Below, one piece after another: positions 16,420-25,487 of a DNA stretch of 39,035 nt (the first letter of the stretch is position 1; the number at the start of each line of letters is the position of its first letter). The DNA is from Dehalococcoidia bacterium (GTDB lineage Bacteria > Chloroflexota > Dehalococcoidia > Lucifugimonadales > Lucifugimonadaceae). The stretch covers positions 1-39,035 of the forward strand of contig JASLLE010000018.1 in assembly GCA_030747175.1 (NCBI GenBank). Reading direction: 5' to 3'. The position numbers and the translations under genes are program-made. The notes beneath the pieces were generated by a model, which ran no database searches, was not told the DNA's origin, and worked only from the letters and a program-made list of their open reading frames with translations.

Positions 16420-17663
16420 GTTTCACCGAGATCGTGTTCGCGTTTGCCGGGCTATTCGGTCTTTTCACCGCCCTTGCCGTCGGCGTGCTTTCCCTCACCT
16501 GGATGGAGCGGAAGACGCTTGCCCGCATCCAGCAGCGCGCAGGGCCGTCCCTGGTCGGCCCGCACGGATTGTTGCAACCCGTCGCAGACGCCATGAAGCT
16601 GGCGACGAAAGAAGACATCATCCCGGCCTTCGCCGATAAATTGCTCTTCTGGGTCGCCCCGGCCCTGGTTGCGGTTCCCGCGTTCCTGATCTGGCTTGCC
16701 ATTCCATTCGGGGACGACCTGGCCGTGCGAGCGATGGACCTGGGACTTCTCTACCTGGTTGCGATCAGCGGGATCGGTGTCGTTGGACTGCTCATGGGAG
16801 GCTGGGCGTCTGCAAGCCGCTACTCGATGCTCGGCGGATTGCGCGCGGCAGCGCAACTGGTCAGCTACGAAATACCGATCGTGATCGTCATCCTGTCGAT
16901 CGCCGCTCTCGTCCAGTCGTTGTCCCTCGATGCGGTCATCGGCGGAAACACCGTCACTATCGGCGACCAGACCCGGGATCTCCCGGGGCAGGGTTCGATC
17001 CCGTTCGCGTTCATCATGCCGATGGGTCTTGTGATCTTCTTCATCGCGGGGTTGGCGGAACTGGGCCGGACCCCGTTCGACATCCATCACGCCGAGTCAG
17101 AGGTCGTGGGCGGCCCGTTCGTCGAGTACAGTGGCGCGCACTGGGCGGTCTTCTTCCTCGCTGAGTACCTCAACACCTTTGTAATCAGCGTCCTCATCGT
17201 CGTCCTCTTCTTTGGCGGCTGGAGCTGGCCGGAGCCGCCGGAATCGATCTTCGGCAACATCCTGTCAGACACCACGACAAACTTCCTGGGTGGCGCCTGG
17301 TTGATGTTCAAGACGTATCTCGTCGCCGCCGTCATATTCTGGATACGGGGCACATTCCCCCGCCTGCGGATCGACCAGTTGATGTCGTTCGCGTGGAAGG
17401 TCTTGATTCCACTTTCATTCGCCAACCTCGTCTTGATCGCCATCGTGCTCTTCTACGACTGGCCGCTCTGGGTCATGACAGCGCTTTCGTTGCCGATCCT
17501 CCTCGGCATAGTGATCGCCGTGCGGCGGCGGCGCGGCGTGCGCGGTCGGCCGCGAACTGTGCGTATACTCAGGAGGTCTGCCGGCGAGATCGGCCGGCCT
17601 TTTTCTGATCTCGCTAACCAGCCGCCCAACCCGGTTCCGGGAGAGGGCCAGGCCGGTGACTGA
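16416..17663 (+). CDS. nuoH: NADH-quinone oxidoreductase subunit H
   Basis: The membrane subunit that completes the quinone chamber, with eight or so transmembrane helices. Diagnostic pieces are LTWMERKTLARIQQRAGP near residue 28, HGLLQPVADAMKLATKED, the LAELGRTPFDIHHAESE loop with its conserved glutamates, and the GTFPRLRIDQLMSFAWK loop. The TTG start overlaps the nuoD stop (TTGA). At 415 aa it carries about 45 extra residues after the last helix. This tail is Arg- then Pro-rich and looks little like a conserved NuoH end; its DNA also holds a promoter-like hexamer and a terminator-like hairpin (17564-17604). The core identity is secure. Confidence 0.94.
   Translation: MSFTEIVFAFAGLFGLFTALAVGVLSLTWMERKTLARIQQRAGPSLVGPHGLLQPVADAMKLATKEDIIPAFADKLLFWVAPALVAVPAFLIWLAIPFGDDLAVRAMDLGLLYLVAISGIGVVGLLMGGWASASRYSMLGGLRAAAQLVSYEIPIVIVILSIAALVQSLSLDAVIGGNTVTIGDQTRDLPGQGSIPFAFIMPMGLVIFFIAGLAELGRTPFDIHHAESEVVGGPFVEYSGAHWAVFFLAEYLNTFVISVLIVVLFFGGWSWPEPPESIFGNILSDTTTNFLGGAWLMFKTYLVAAVIFWIRGTFPRLRIDQLMSFAWKVLIPLSFANLVLIAIVLFYDWPLWVMTALSLPILLGIVIAVRRRRGVRGRPRTVRILRRSAGEIGRPFSDLANQPPNPVPGEGQAGD
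17564..17604 (+). promoter_or_regulatory. Promoter-like -10 and attenuator-like hairpin inside the nuoH 3' end
   Basis: TATACT at 17564-17569 is a close match to the -10 consensus. A hairpin follows (GCCGG 17580-17584, CCGGC 17594-17598) and then five Ts (17600-17604), 63 bp before nuoI. The arrangement resembles a promoter with a short leader and attenuator. It lies in the tail-encoding part of nuoH, so it could equally be coding DNA with no regulatory role. I see no good -35 element. Confidence 0.3.
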
Positions 17664-17666
17664 GCC

Positions 17667-18260
17667 ATGTTGAATGGACTGAAGGGCCTCGGGGTGACAC
17701 TCCGTGGAGCGCTGCGCTCCAAGGTGACGGCCGAATACCCGAAAGAACACCTCCCGCTCGAGAAGCGTTTCATGGGCTTCCCCGCGCTAACCTGGGACGC
17801 AGCGCGTGACGAACCGTACTGCACCGGTTGCATGGTCTGTGTCCGTTACTGTCCGACACAGTGCATGTCAGCCCGGATGCAGGACAACCCGAAGTTTGCC
17901 GAGGGCGATAGCCACCGTAAGAAGATCATCGAATCCTTCGAGATCAATCTTGGTCGTTGCATCCTTTGCGGCATCTGCGTGGATGTCTGCAACTTCGATG
18001 CCATCGAAATGAGCCATGAGCACGAGCGAAGTGAACGGCTCAGGAACGCGAATCGAGTTGATTTACCGGCCCTGCTGAAGATGGGTCGGCGCTACCAGGA
18101 CGAAGTGGGTTGGAAGCAGTCAAAGCCAAATCCTGCGTCCCCGAATGAACGAGAAGCCGCAAAAACGGCCGCCGAGCCGGCAATTTCTGGAACCTCTGGC
18201 GAACCCCGGGACCAGGAAGGCTCCAGCCCCCCGGAAAAGCCGGGAGAAGACGCAGCGTGA
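17667..18260 (+). CDS. nuoI: NADH-quinone oxidoreductase subunit I
   Basis: Peripheral ferredoxin-like subunit with two [4Fe-4S] clusters (N6a, N6b) that relays electrons to NuoB. The ligands are YCTGCMVCVRYCP (C52, C55, C58, C62) and RCILCGICVDVCNFDAI (C98, C101, C104, C108), each followed by the usual Pro or near-equivalent. The 197-aa protein has a longer C-terminal tail, rich in Pro, Glu and Ala, than the core domain needs. The ATG lies three bases after the nuoH stop. The stop overlaps the nuoJ start (GTGA). Confidence 0.95.
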   Translation: MLNGLKGLGVTLRGALRSKVTAEYPKEHLPLEKRFMGFPALTWDAARDEPYCTGCMVCVRYCPTQCMSARMQDNPKFAEGDSHRKKIIESFEINLGRCILCGICVDVCNFDAIEMSHEHERSERLRNANRVDLPALLKMGRRYQDEVGWKQSKPNPASPNEREAAKTAAEPAISGTSGEPRDQEGSSPPEKPGEDAA

Positions 18261-18769
18261 CCGCACAGCTCGTCGTTTTCTATCTGGTTGCCGCGGTAGC
18301 AGTTATCGGCTCGCTGGGCGTCGTTCTGACCCGCAACGTCGTACATGCCGCTTTCATGCTGCTGGTTGCGCTGCTCGCCGTGGCCGGGATCTTCCTCGTC
18401 GCGGTCGCGGAATTCCTCGCGCTCGCCCAGATCCTGATCTATGGCGGCGCCGTGACCGTCGTCGTCCTGTTCGCGATCATGTTGACGCGCACGGACGACC
18501 AGCCGCGTACGGACCACAGTCAGCGACCCCTGGCGTTGCTCACGGCGGTCGGCGTATTCGCCTTGCTGGTCGTGGTGTTCATCGGGTCAGATGTGGCAAG
18601 CGTTGCGGATACCAGGGGCGTCGGCACCGAGAACGAGACCGGGTTTGAGGCTCTCGGACTGGGGCTCTTCACGGATTGGGCCATCCCGTTCGAGGTGGCG
18701 TCGCTTGTGCTGCTCGTGTCCCTCATCGGGGCGATCTTGCTCGCCCGCAACGTAGAGGATGGGGAGTAG
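18257..18769 (+). CDS. nuoJ: NADH-quinone oxidoreductase subunit J
   Basis: Membrane subunit of complex I, 170 aa with five predicted helices. Its identifying stretch is NVVHAAFMLLVALLAVAGIFL, then LALAQILIYGGAVTVVVLF, the helix with the pi-bulge linking the quinone site to proton pumping. A hydrophilic loop (residues 77-90) and a final hydrophobic segment, VASLVLLVSLIGAILLARNV, follow. The GTG start overlaps the nuoI stop, showing tight coupling. Six bases separate it from nuoK. Confidence 0.94.
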   Translation: MTAQLVVFYLVAAVAVIGSLGVVLTRNVVHAAFMLLVALLAVAGIFLVAVAEFLALAQILIYGGAVTVVVLFAIMLTRTDDQPRTDHSQRPLALLTAVGVFALLVVVFIGSDVASVADTRGVGTENETGFEALGLGLFTDWAIPFEVASLVLLVSLIGAILLARNVEDGE

Positions 18770-18775
18770 CGGACG

Positions 18776-19093
18776 ATGTTAGAACTCGCCCATTTCCAGG
18801 TTCTCAGCGCCGCCCTGTTCAGCATTGGTATCTTCGGCGTCCTGGCGCGTCGCAGCGCCGTGCTGGTCCTGATCTCGATCGAGCTGATGCTCAACGCCGT
18901 GAACGTCAATCTGGTCGGCATCGCCGCTTTCTCGGAACGAGCCGCCGACGTCCGTGTGTTCGGCCAGATCCTTGTCGTGTTCATCATCACCATCGCGGCG
19001 GCAGAGATAGGCCTGGCCCTGGCGATCGTGCTCCGGGTATTCCGCAACCGCGGCTCCGCCAACGTCGATGATTTGAACGTGATGAAGTGGTAG
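18776..19093 (+). CDS. nuoK: NADH-quinone oxidoreductase subunit K
   Basis: An antiporter-like membrane subunit (MrpC relative), 105 aa with three transmembrane helices, carrying proton-path glutamates. The diagnostic stretch is SIELMLNAVNVNLV (helix 2, with its buried Glu), followed by the third helix with AAAEIGLALAIV. GGGGAG lies before the ATG at 18776. A 72-bp gap with no hairpin separates it from nuoL, the widest gap inside the operon. Confidence 0.95.
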   Translation: MLELAHFQVLSAALFSIGIFGVLARRSAVLVLISIELMLNAVNVNLVGIAAFSERAADVRVFGQILVVFIITIAAAEIGLALAIVLRVFRNRGSANVDDLNVMKW

Positions 19094-19165
19094 CAGTGTT
19101 GGGTTCGTCGGGACCCGGGTCAATGCGCGGTGTGACAGGCGTTTCGGGCAAAGAGGTGATCATCG

Positions 19166-21019
19166 GTGGGAACTGACGCCGTATTCCTGGCGCCCGCGAT
19201 CCCCGCGATCGCGTTCGCCCTGATCCTGTTAACCGGCAGACGCGTCCCCGGGATAGCTCCCTATCTGTCGATCGCGGCCATCCTTGCCTCGTTCGCGGTG
19301 TGGGTCGTGGTGTTCATGGCCTTCCTCGACGATGGCGGTGGGACCCGCACCGTTGAATGGTTCTCCGTTGGCGGGTTCGAGTTCACCTGGGGCACCACGG
19401 TCGACGAGATATCGCTCGTGATGCTGGGGGTTGTTTCTTTCGTCGCCATCGGTATCCAGATCTACTCGCTCGAATACCTTCGCGGGGAGCCGCGTCTCTG
19501 GTGGTACTTCGCCGTCCAGTCGCTATTTGCGGCGGCCATGATGACGCTCGTCCTCGCCGACAACCTCCTGTTGCTCTACCTTGGCTGGGAGCTCGTCGGC
19601 CTCGGCTCCTACCTGCTAATCGGGTTCTGGTGGGAGCGGAGATCGGCCGCCGAGGCCGCCAAGAAGGCGTTCGTCACCACGCGTATCGGTGACGTGGCGC
19701 TGCTTATCGGCTTTGTCCTTCTTTTCAGGGCGACGGGAACCTTCGACATCTCCACCATCACGGACCTGGCTCGCGCCGAGGTGATCGACGAGACACAGCT
19801 CAAGTGGGCGATGATCTTGATATTCGGCGGCGCAGCCGGAAAATCGGCGCAGGTGCCTCTCCATGTCTGGCTGCCGGATGCCATGGAAGGTCCGACGCCC
19901 GTCAGCGCACTCATTCATGCCGCGACGATGGTGGTGGCGGGCGTGTACCTGGTCGTTCGACTGTTCCCGATCTACGAGCTGGTCCCGGATGCCCTCGACC
20001 TGATCGCCGTGATCGGGCTGCTGACGGCCCTGCTTGCCGGCGTCATGGCGCTGGCGATGACGGACCTCAAGCGAATCCTCGCCTACTCCACCGTCAGCCA
20101 CCTCGGGTTCATGATGCTGGCGGTCGGCGCGGGAGCGCCGGGCGTGGCGATGTTCCATCTGCTGGCCCACGCGTTCGCCAAGGCGGGCCTCTTCCTCGGG
20201 GCCGGCAGCGTCAGCCACGGTACCGGCCAGACCGATATCAGGGAGATGGGCGGCCTCTGGCGGAAGATGCCGTTCACGGCGGTCACATTCTGGATCGGCG
20301 CTCTGTCGCTTGCCGGGCTCCCGTTGTTGTCCGGATTTTTCTCCAAGGACGAGATACTTCTCGCGGTCCATGGCGGCCGGCTGAACGACGGTTTTCTCGT
20401 AGTCGCCTTTATCGCGGTTGGCTTCAGCGTGCTCTACACCGGCCGAATGCTTTACCGGGTGTTCCTCGGACGATTGCTGCCGGTTAACGAAAACGCGCAC
20501 GAGCCGGGTATCCGGATGTGGGCTCCGGTCGGCGTATTCGCCGCGCTGGCGGCGATCCTTGGGCCGCTCGCCTTCGAGTGGGGCCACGATTACATGGGAT
20601 TCGTGTCATGGGTAACGGATTCTGAGGAGGGCTTCCATATCAACACGGCGATCACCGGTTCGTCGGTGGTGATCGTGGCCGCCGGCCTGTATTTGACCTG
20701 GCTCATCTACATGCAGCGGCGCGTTTCGGCGAGTGCCGTCCGCCGCCGTCTGGGGGTGCTGGCGACCGTGGCGGAGCACAAGTTCTACTTCGACGAGGTC
20801 TACCAGTGGGTGATCAATCAGGCCGTGCTGCCCCTGGCCCGGCTTACCGCGTTTATCGATCGAGCCTGGGTGAACGACATCGGGGTGGACGGTCCGGGCA
20901 GGACGACGCGCTGGAGCGGCGGGGTTCTTCGATATCTACAAACGGGCATGGTCTACAACTACGCCCTCGGAATGGTAATCGGCGCCGTGGTCCTCGCCGT
21001 GATCTGGTGGTCTGTCTAG
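19166..21019 (+). CDS. nuoL: NADH-quinone oxidoreductase subunit L
   Basis: The distal proton-pumping subunit (Mrp-antiporter family), 617 aa with about 16 helices plus the long lateral helix at the C-terminus. Conserved elements are LLLYLGWELVGLGSYLLIGFW (carrying the key Glu), KSAQVPLHVWLPDAMEGPTP (key Lys), SALIHAATMVVAGVYLV and LLAHAFAKAGLFLGAGSV. Near residue 535 the EHKFYFDEVYQWVI segment is typical of NuoL. GTG start with AAAGAGG eight bases upstream. Three bases separate its stop from nuoM. Confidence 0.96.
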   Translation: MGTDAVFLAPAIPAIAFALILLTGRRVPGIAPYLSIAAILASFAVWVVVFMAFLDDGGGTRTVEWFSVGGFEFTWGTTVDEISLVMLGVVSFVAIGIQIYSLEYLRGEPRLWWYFAVQSLFAAAMMTLVLADNLLLLYLGWELVGLGSYLLIGFWWERRSAAEAAKKAFVTTRIGDVALLIGFVLLFRATGTFDISTITDLARAEVIDETQLKWAMILIFGGAAGKSAQVPLHVWLPDAMEGPTPVSALIHAATMVVAGVYLVVRLFPIYELVPDALDLIAVIGLLTALLAGVMALAMTDLKRILAYSTVSHLGFMMLAVGAGAPGVAMFHLLAHAFAKAGLFLGAGSVSHGTGQTDIREMGGLWRKMPFTAVTFWIGALSLAGLPLLSGFFSKDEILLAVHGGRLNDGFLVVAFIAVGFSVLYTGRMLYRVFLGRLLPVNENAHEPGIRMWAPVGVFAALAAILGPLAFEWGHDYMGFVSWVTDSEEGFHINTAITGSSVVIVAAGLYLTWLIYMQRRVSASAVRRRLGVLATVAEHKFYFDEVYQWVINQAVLPLARLTAFIDRAWVNDIGVDGPGRTTRWSGGVLRYLQTGMVYNYALGMVIGAVVLAVIWWSV

Positions 21020-21022
21020 CCC

Positions 21023-22519
21023 ATGAATGGACTTGACGACAGCGTGCTGAGTTTGCTCGTGGTGCTGCCATTTGCGGCGGCCGTAGCGCTCATCCTGTGG
21101 CCCGGAGATCAACTTCGACGCATGAAGTGGTTCTCGGCAGGTGTGGCGCTTGCATCCACGGCGCTCGTCGCCTGGGTCCTGCTGCGATTCGACTACACCG
21201 ACGGGCCGCAGTACCAGTTCATCAGCGAGACGGCCTGGCTCGACCAACTCGGAATCGGGTTCGATCTGGGAGTCGACGGCATCGCTGTGGCGATGCTCGC
21301 GCTGACGGCTATCGCATTCCCGGCGGCCATTTTGATCGGCTGGAACATCGATGCGAGGAGCAAGGACTACCTGATCCTGCTCAACCTGCTGGTTGGCGGC
21401 GTGTACGGCACCTTCGTATCGATCGATCTTTTCTTCCTGTTCTTCTTCTACGAAATCGCAGTACTCCCCATGTACCTGCTGATCGCCTACTGGGGATCAA
21501 GCACCAGCTTCCCGCGTTTCACACGGCTCAAGGAATACAGCGCCATGAAGCTGGTGCTGTTCCTGGTGGGGGGCAGTGTCCTGGTCTGGATATCCATCAT
21601 CGCGATGTATATCGAGTCGGACCTCGACACTTTCAGCCTTATCGAGCTGCAGGGGACCGGGTTCGACGAGTCATTCCAGGACTGGGTGTTCCCGTTGCTA
21701 ATGCTTGGTTTCGGGCTTCTGGGCGGTCTGTGGCCCCTGCATACGTGGTCGCCCGACGGCCACGTTTCCGCCCCGACCTCCGTAAGCATGCTTCACGCCG
21801 GGGTGCTGATGAAGCTCGGCGCGTTTGGCGTGATACGTGTCGGGATCCAGACCATGCCCGAGGGCGCAGAGGCGTGGGCGCCGCTCTTGCTCGGACTTGG
21901 AGCGATCAACGTCATTTACGGCTCGATAGCTGCGATGTCCCAGACCGACCTGAAGTACGTCATCGGCTACTCCAGCGTGAGCCACATGGGCTACGTATTC
22001 CTGGGACTCGCCACCCTGCACACGCTCGGCGTCACCGGGGCGGTGCTCCAGATGTTCTCGCACGGCATCATGACGGCCCTCATGTTCACGCTCGCCGGGG
22101 CCGTGTACGGGTCATCCCACACCCGGGACATCAGGACCCTCACCGGGCTGGCAAAGGTGATGCCCGTTGGCGCTTTCTTCTTTGCCGTTGCGGGCTTTGC
22201 TTCATTAGGGTTGCCCGGATTCAGCGGATTTGTCGCCGAGTTGCTCGTGTTCCTCGGCCTGTTCCAGACCTACCCCTGGATCGGCGCCCTGGGGGTGATC
22301 GGCGCGGCCATCACCGCCGTTTACATGCTCCGGCTTCTGGCGAAGGTCTACTTTGGCGAGACCGATAGACGCTGGGAGAACCTTCCCGATCTCAAGCTCA
22401 ACGAGAAGCTGGTTGCCGGGACGCTCGCCCTGACCTTGCTCATCGTCGGGCTGGTTCCGTTTTATCTCATCGATATCATCCGTGAAGGCGTGCGGCACAT
22501 CCCGGCGGTGACGGGATGA
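21023..22519 (+). CDS. nuoM: NADH-quinone oxidoreductase subunit M
   Basis: Second antiporter-like proton-pumping subunit, 498 aa with about 14 helices. Signatures are LGVDGIAVAMLALTA, FLFFFYEIAVLPMYLLIAYWG (key Glu), KLVLFLVGGSVLVW (key Lys), PLHTWSPDGHVSAPTSVSML and YSSVSHMGYVFLG. It starts at an ATG three bases after the nuoL stop. The stop overlaps nuoN (ATGA), so translation is likely coupled. Confidence 0.96.
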   Translation: MNGLDDSVLSLLVVLPFAAAVALILWPGDQLRRMKWFSAGVALASTALVAWVLLRFDYTDGPQYQFISETAWLDQLGIGFDLGVDGIAVAMLALTAIAFPAAILIGWNIDARSKDYLILLNLLVGGVYGTFVSIDLFFLFFFYEIAVLPMYLLIAYWGSSTSFPRFTRLKEYSAMKLVLFLVGGSVLVWISIIAMYIESDLDTFSLIELQGTGFDESFQDWVFPLLMLGFGLLGGLWPLHTWSPDGHVSAPTSVSMLHAGVLMKLGAFGVIRVGIQTMPEGAEAWAPLLLGLGAINVIYGSIAAMSQTDLKYVIGYSSVSHMGYVFLGLATLHTLGVTGAVLQMFSHGIMTALMFTLAGAVYGSSHTRDIRTLTGLAKVMPVGAFFFAVAGFASLGLPGFSGFVAELLVFLGLFQTYPWIGALGVIGAAITAVYMLRLLAKVYFGETDRRWENLPDLKLNEKLVAGTLALTLLIVGLVPFYLIDIIREGVRHIPAVTG

Positions 22520-24003
22520 ACGTCAACTTCTCACTGCTGATCCCCGAGTACGTTCTCGTCGGCGTCGCGTTTGTCGTGTTGACGGTCGATTTCCTGCTTC
22601 CGCGCCAGCACCGATTCCACCTCTCCTGGCTGGCCGCCGCCGGTCTTGTGGTGAGCGCCGCGGTGGCGATGGTGTACCGCTGGGATACGGTCGAGACCCT
22701 GTACGACGGGCTGTTCATTGCGGATAAATTTGGCCTCTTCTTCTTCGTATTCCTCACGATACTGACGGCCGTGATCGTTCTCATCTCGCACGACTATGTT
22801 CGCCAGCACATCCGCCAGCCCGGCGAGTTTTACGCTCTCATGGCGTTCGCCGCCGTCGGGATGGTCGGCATGGCGCAGGCCGGAGAACTGCTGACCGCCT
22901 ACGTGGCCCTCGAACTCCTGAGTTTCAGCCTGTACGTGCTAGTGGCGTTCCGTCGTGACGATGCCGAGGGCAACGAGGCCGGGGTGAAGTACATCGTGCT
23001 CGGGGCGTTCTCGTCGGCGATATTGCTGTACGGGATCAGCATGGTCTGGGGAGCGACCGGCACAACCTACTACGACGGCATAGCGGAATATCTTGCGCTA
23101 AACGACGGAAACCTGGATTCCACGATGATCCTCGGTCTGGCCCTTATTTTGGCGGGGCTCGGGTTCAAGGTGGCCGCCGCGCCGTTCCACATGTGGGCGC
23201 CGGACACATACCAGGGCGCTCCAACCCCGGTTACGGCTTTCCTTGCGGTCGCGTCAAAGGCCGCCGCGTTCGCACTGATTCTCAGGCTGTTCACGCAGGC
23301 CCTGATGCCCGCCCTGGCGGAATGGCAGATCCTTGTGGTCGTGCTGGCAGTCGCCACGATGGTTATCGGCAACCTGGTGGCGATAGTTCAAAGCAACATC
23401 AAACGGATGCTTGCCTACTCCAGCGTGGGACAGGTCGGCTTTTTGCTGGTCGGTGTCGCCGCGCTTGGTTCCATCGAGGGTGGGGCGGTCGTCCCGATCA
23501 CGCTGGCCTCGGACGCCGTGATGTTGCACCTGGTCGGATACGCGTTTGCGAACCTGGCTGCGTTCGCCACCGTCATCGTCGTATACAACCACATCGAGAC
23601 CGATGAACTTTCGGGCTACTCGGGCCTGGCAAAACGTTCGCCGTATCTGTCGATGGTGATGGCGGCAGCTCTTTTCTCGCTGGCCGGGTTGCCGTTCTTT
23701 GTCGGTTTCCTCACCAAGTTCTACCTGTTCACGGCGGCCGCGGAAGCGGACCTGCTATGGCTGGCCGGCGTCGCAATGGCGGCGAGCGTCGTGTCGCTCT
23801 ACTACTACCTGATGGTCGTGAAGCGCATGTTCATCGATGATGTAGCCGAGTCAGATACGTCACCGCTGCTGATCAGAATTCCATCGCTTGGCTGGATACT
23901 GCTCGGCGCGCTGCTCGTGGGGACCGTCGCGCTCGGCGTCTATCCGCAGCCCGTGGCGGACGCGGTGGGAGCGGCTTCGGGTGCGATACTGCCGGACGCC
24001 TGA
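22516..24003 (+). CDS. nuoN: NADH-quinone oxidoreductase subunit N
   Basis: Third antiporter-like subunit, 495 aa with about 14 helices, closest to the quinone arm. Signatures are ELLTAYVALELLSFSLYVLV (key Glu), AGVKYIVLGAFSSAILLYG (key Lys), AAAPFHMWAPDTYQGAPTPV, AYSSVGQVGFLLVG and LAGLPFFVGFLTKFYLF. The ATG overlaps the nuoM stop. It is the last gene of the operon; I see no clear terminator in the following 215 bp. Confidence 0.96.
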   Translation: MNVNFSLLIPEYVLVGVAFVVLTVDFLLPRQHRFHLSWLAAAGLVVSAAVAMVYRWDTVETLYDGLFIADKFGLFFFVFLTILTAVIVLISHDYVRQHIRQPGEFYALMAFAAVGMVGMAQAGELLTAYVALELLSFSLYVLVAFRRDDAEGNEAGVKYIVLGAFSSAILLYGISMVWGATGTTYYDGIAEYLALNDGNLDSTMILGLALILAGLGFKVAAAPFHMWAPDTYQGAPTPVTAFLAVASKAAAFALILRLFTQALMPALAEWQILVVVLAVATMVIGNLVAIVQSNIKRMLAYSSVGQVGFLLVGVAALGSIEGGAVVPITLASDAVMLHLVGYAFANLAAFATVIVVYNHIETDELSGYSGLAKRSPYLSMVMAAALFSLAGLPFFVGFLTKFYLFTAAAEADLLWLAGVAMAASVVSLYYYLMVVKRMFIDDVAESDTSPLLIRIPSLGWILLGALLVGTVALGVYPQPVADAVGAASGAILPDA

Positions 24004-24090
24004 CACACGATCCGGTAGTGTTCTGGAACGGGGGCCATGGATACCTCATGGTGTTGTCATGTACCCGGTTCCCACTTCACGACAGCCTCA

Positions 24091-24119
24091 TGGAACGGGC
24101 GCGATCCTGATTGTATAAA
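24091..24119 (+). promoter_or_regulatory. Candidate sigma-70-type promoter for the stress-protein gene
   Basis: TGGAAC (24091-24096) and TATAAA (24114-24119) are spaced by 17 bp, close to the TTGACA-17-TATAAT pattern. It lies about 100 bp before the UspA-like start, leaving a leader that includes the inverted repeat at 24135-24165. The -35 match is only partial. Confidence 0.4.
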
Positions 24120-24134
24120 GACCGGTGATTTCAA

Positions 24135-24165
24135 GACACGATTCGCTCTCAGCCACTATCGTGTC
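24135..24165. promoter_or_regulatory. Inverted repeat in the leader of the stress-protein gene
   Basis: GACACGAT (24135-24142) and ATCGTGTC (24158-24165) form a perfect 8-bp dyad across 15 bases, just downstream of the candidate promoter. It could be an operator or an RNA hairpin. No T run follows, so it is not a standard terminator for nuoN. Confidence 0.4.
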
Positions 24166-24218
24166 TACTGTCATGTATTGAAAACAGGGGCTGCAAAAAC
24201 CCGAGAGGGGGGAGCGAA

Positions 24219-25275
24219 ATGTTCAAGAAAATCCTTGTCCCGCTGGACGGCTCGGAACAGTCTGAGCGGATCGGTGGATGGGCCTGCGGGCTGGCACTTG
24301 GACTTGGTGCCGACATCGTGCTGCTTGGCGTCGTTGACCCCGACGATATCGAGATGCCGGGATATGGATCCGGCTACGGTGGCACAGGGTCCACTGCCGC
24401 CGGCGAGGGTCCCTACGACCAGCCCGCTCGTGACTCCACACGCGGCGCGGCCCCCGGGACCGATTCCGTCTGCGCCGGTGACCGGCGTTACGGCGAACGC
24501 GCCGGAACCAAACATCCTTGCGCACCGCACCCAGCTGATTGACGAGGCGGTCGAGCGCGCGCGCCGGTACTTGCTGAACGAAGCGGAGCGTGTCCAGGTC
24601 GCCGGGGGCAGCGCCGAGGTCGAGGTGACCGTCGGCAACCCGGCTGAGGAGATCGTCGGGTCGGCGGAGCGGCTTGGAGTTGACGGCATCGCCATGGCGA
24701 CGCGCCGGGAATCCTCCCTGGCACGAGGAGTGCTGGGTAGCGTGACGGACCGGGTGATCCACACCACGAACCTTCCGCTGCTTGCGCTGCACCCGGAGGA
24801 CATTTCGGCATTCTCCGGCAACTCCGGGGCGCCCGGGACGTTGATCGTACCGCTGGATGGCTCTGCGCTCAGCGAGAAGGCTGTTCCCGTCGCCATGGAG
24901 ATAGCACAGGCCGTCGGAGCCAGGATCCTTTTCCTGCGCTCCTCCGCAACCCCGTACTATGGTTCGTCCGAGGCCGGCGTGGACTACATGCCGACGAACT
25001 ACGGAGTGACGGAGATCCGGCAGGACGCGTTGATGTACCTGGAGCCGTTCGTGAAGAGTGCCCGGGACTCCGGTCTTGCGGCCGACTCGCGGTCGGTTAT
25101 CGGAAACGCAGTCGGGGCCATCATCGACTCCGCAGAAGAAAACGAAGGAAGCCTGATCGTGATGAGCACGCATGGCCGTTCCGGCTTCAAACGTTTCTTC
25201 CTGGGTAGCGTTGCCGACAAAGTGGTCCGGTCGGCCGGCACACCCGTCCTGGTGCTGCCGCCAAGAGACGAATAG
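24219..25275 (+). pseudogene. Tandem-domain universal stress protein (UspA), frameshifted
   Basis: Two UspA domains that together make one protein, encoded in two reading frames. The first frame starts at the ATG at 24219 (near GAGGGGGGAG) with MFKKILVPLDGSE and runs through VVDPDDIEMP. It then enters a low-complexity stretch and stops at 24540-24542. The second frame picks up with LIDEAVERARRYLLNEAERV, the ATP-loop relative LARGVLGSVTDRVIHT ending domain 1, and a full second domain (TLIVPLDGSALSEKAV to STHGRSGFKRFFLGSVADKV). It ends at 25275. Joining them needs a +1 shift between about 24350 and 24540; the CCCCC run near 24447-24453 is a plausible place for an indel. It could be a true frameshift, a sequencing error or, less likely, programmed frameshifting. 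UspA proteins bind ATP and respond to stress. Confidence 0.8.
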
Positions 25276-25311
25276 AGATCACGAAAGATGATCGATAAGC
25301 AGGTCATGAAC

Positions 25312-25342
25312 GACCGGGGACGCGGATCTGGCGTCCCCGGTC
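25312..25342 (+). terminator. Strong hairpin after the stress-protein gene, terminator-like but without a T tract
   Basis: Perfect 12-bp GC-rich stem (25312-25323 with 25331-25342) and a seven-base loop, 36 bp after the UspA stop. There is no T run after it, so it may be a factor-assisted terminator or an mRNA-stabilising hairpin. Confidence 0.6.
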
Positions 25343-25487
25343 TCGCGTTCGGACCGGCCGGAGACTCATAGAAGTTGTATGGCCCCGGAACTAATGCTAG
25401 GTTTGGCGTCCGTCTGGCATGAGCCGCCTTTCGTTCCGGGATCCCCGAGGAGCCCGGCGGCGATGGACAACACGCTAGGAGCATCAC

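Noticed and set aside
24004-24218. tRNA, small RNA or extra gene between nuoN and the stress-protein gene
   Set aside because: I see no cloverleaf or T-arm; only a candidate promoter and an 8-bp dyad.
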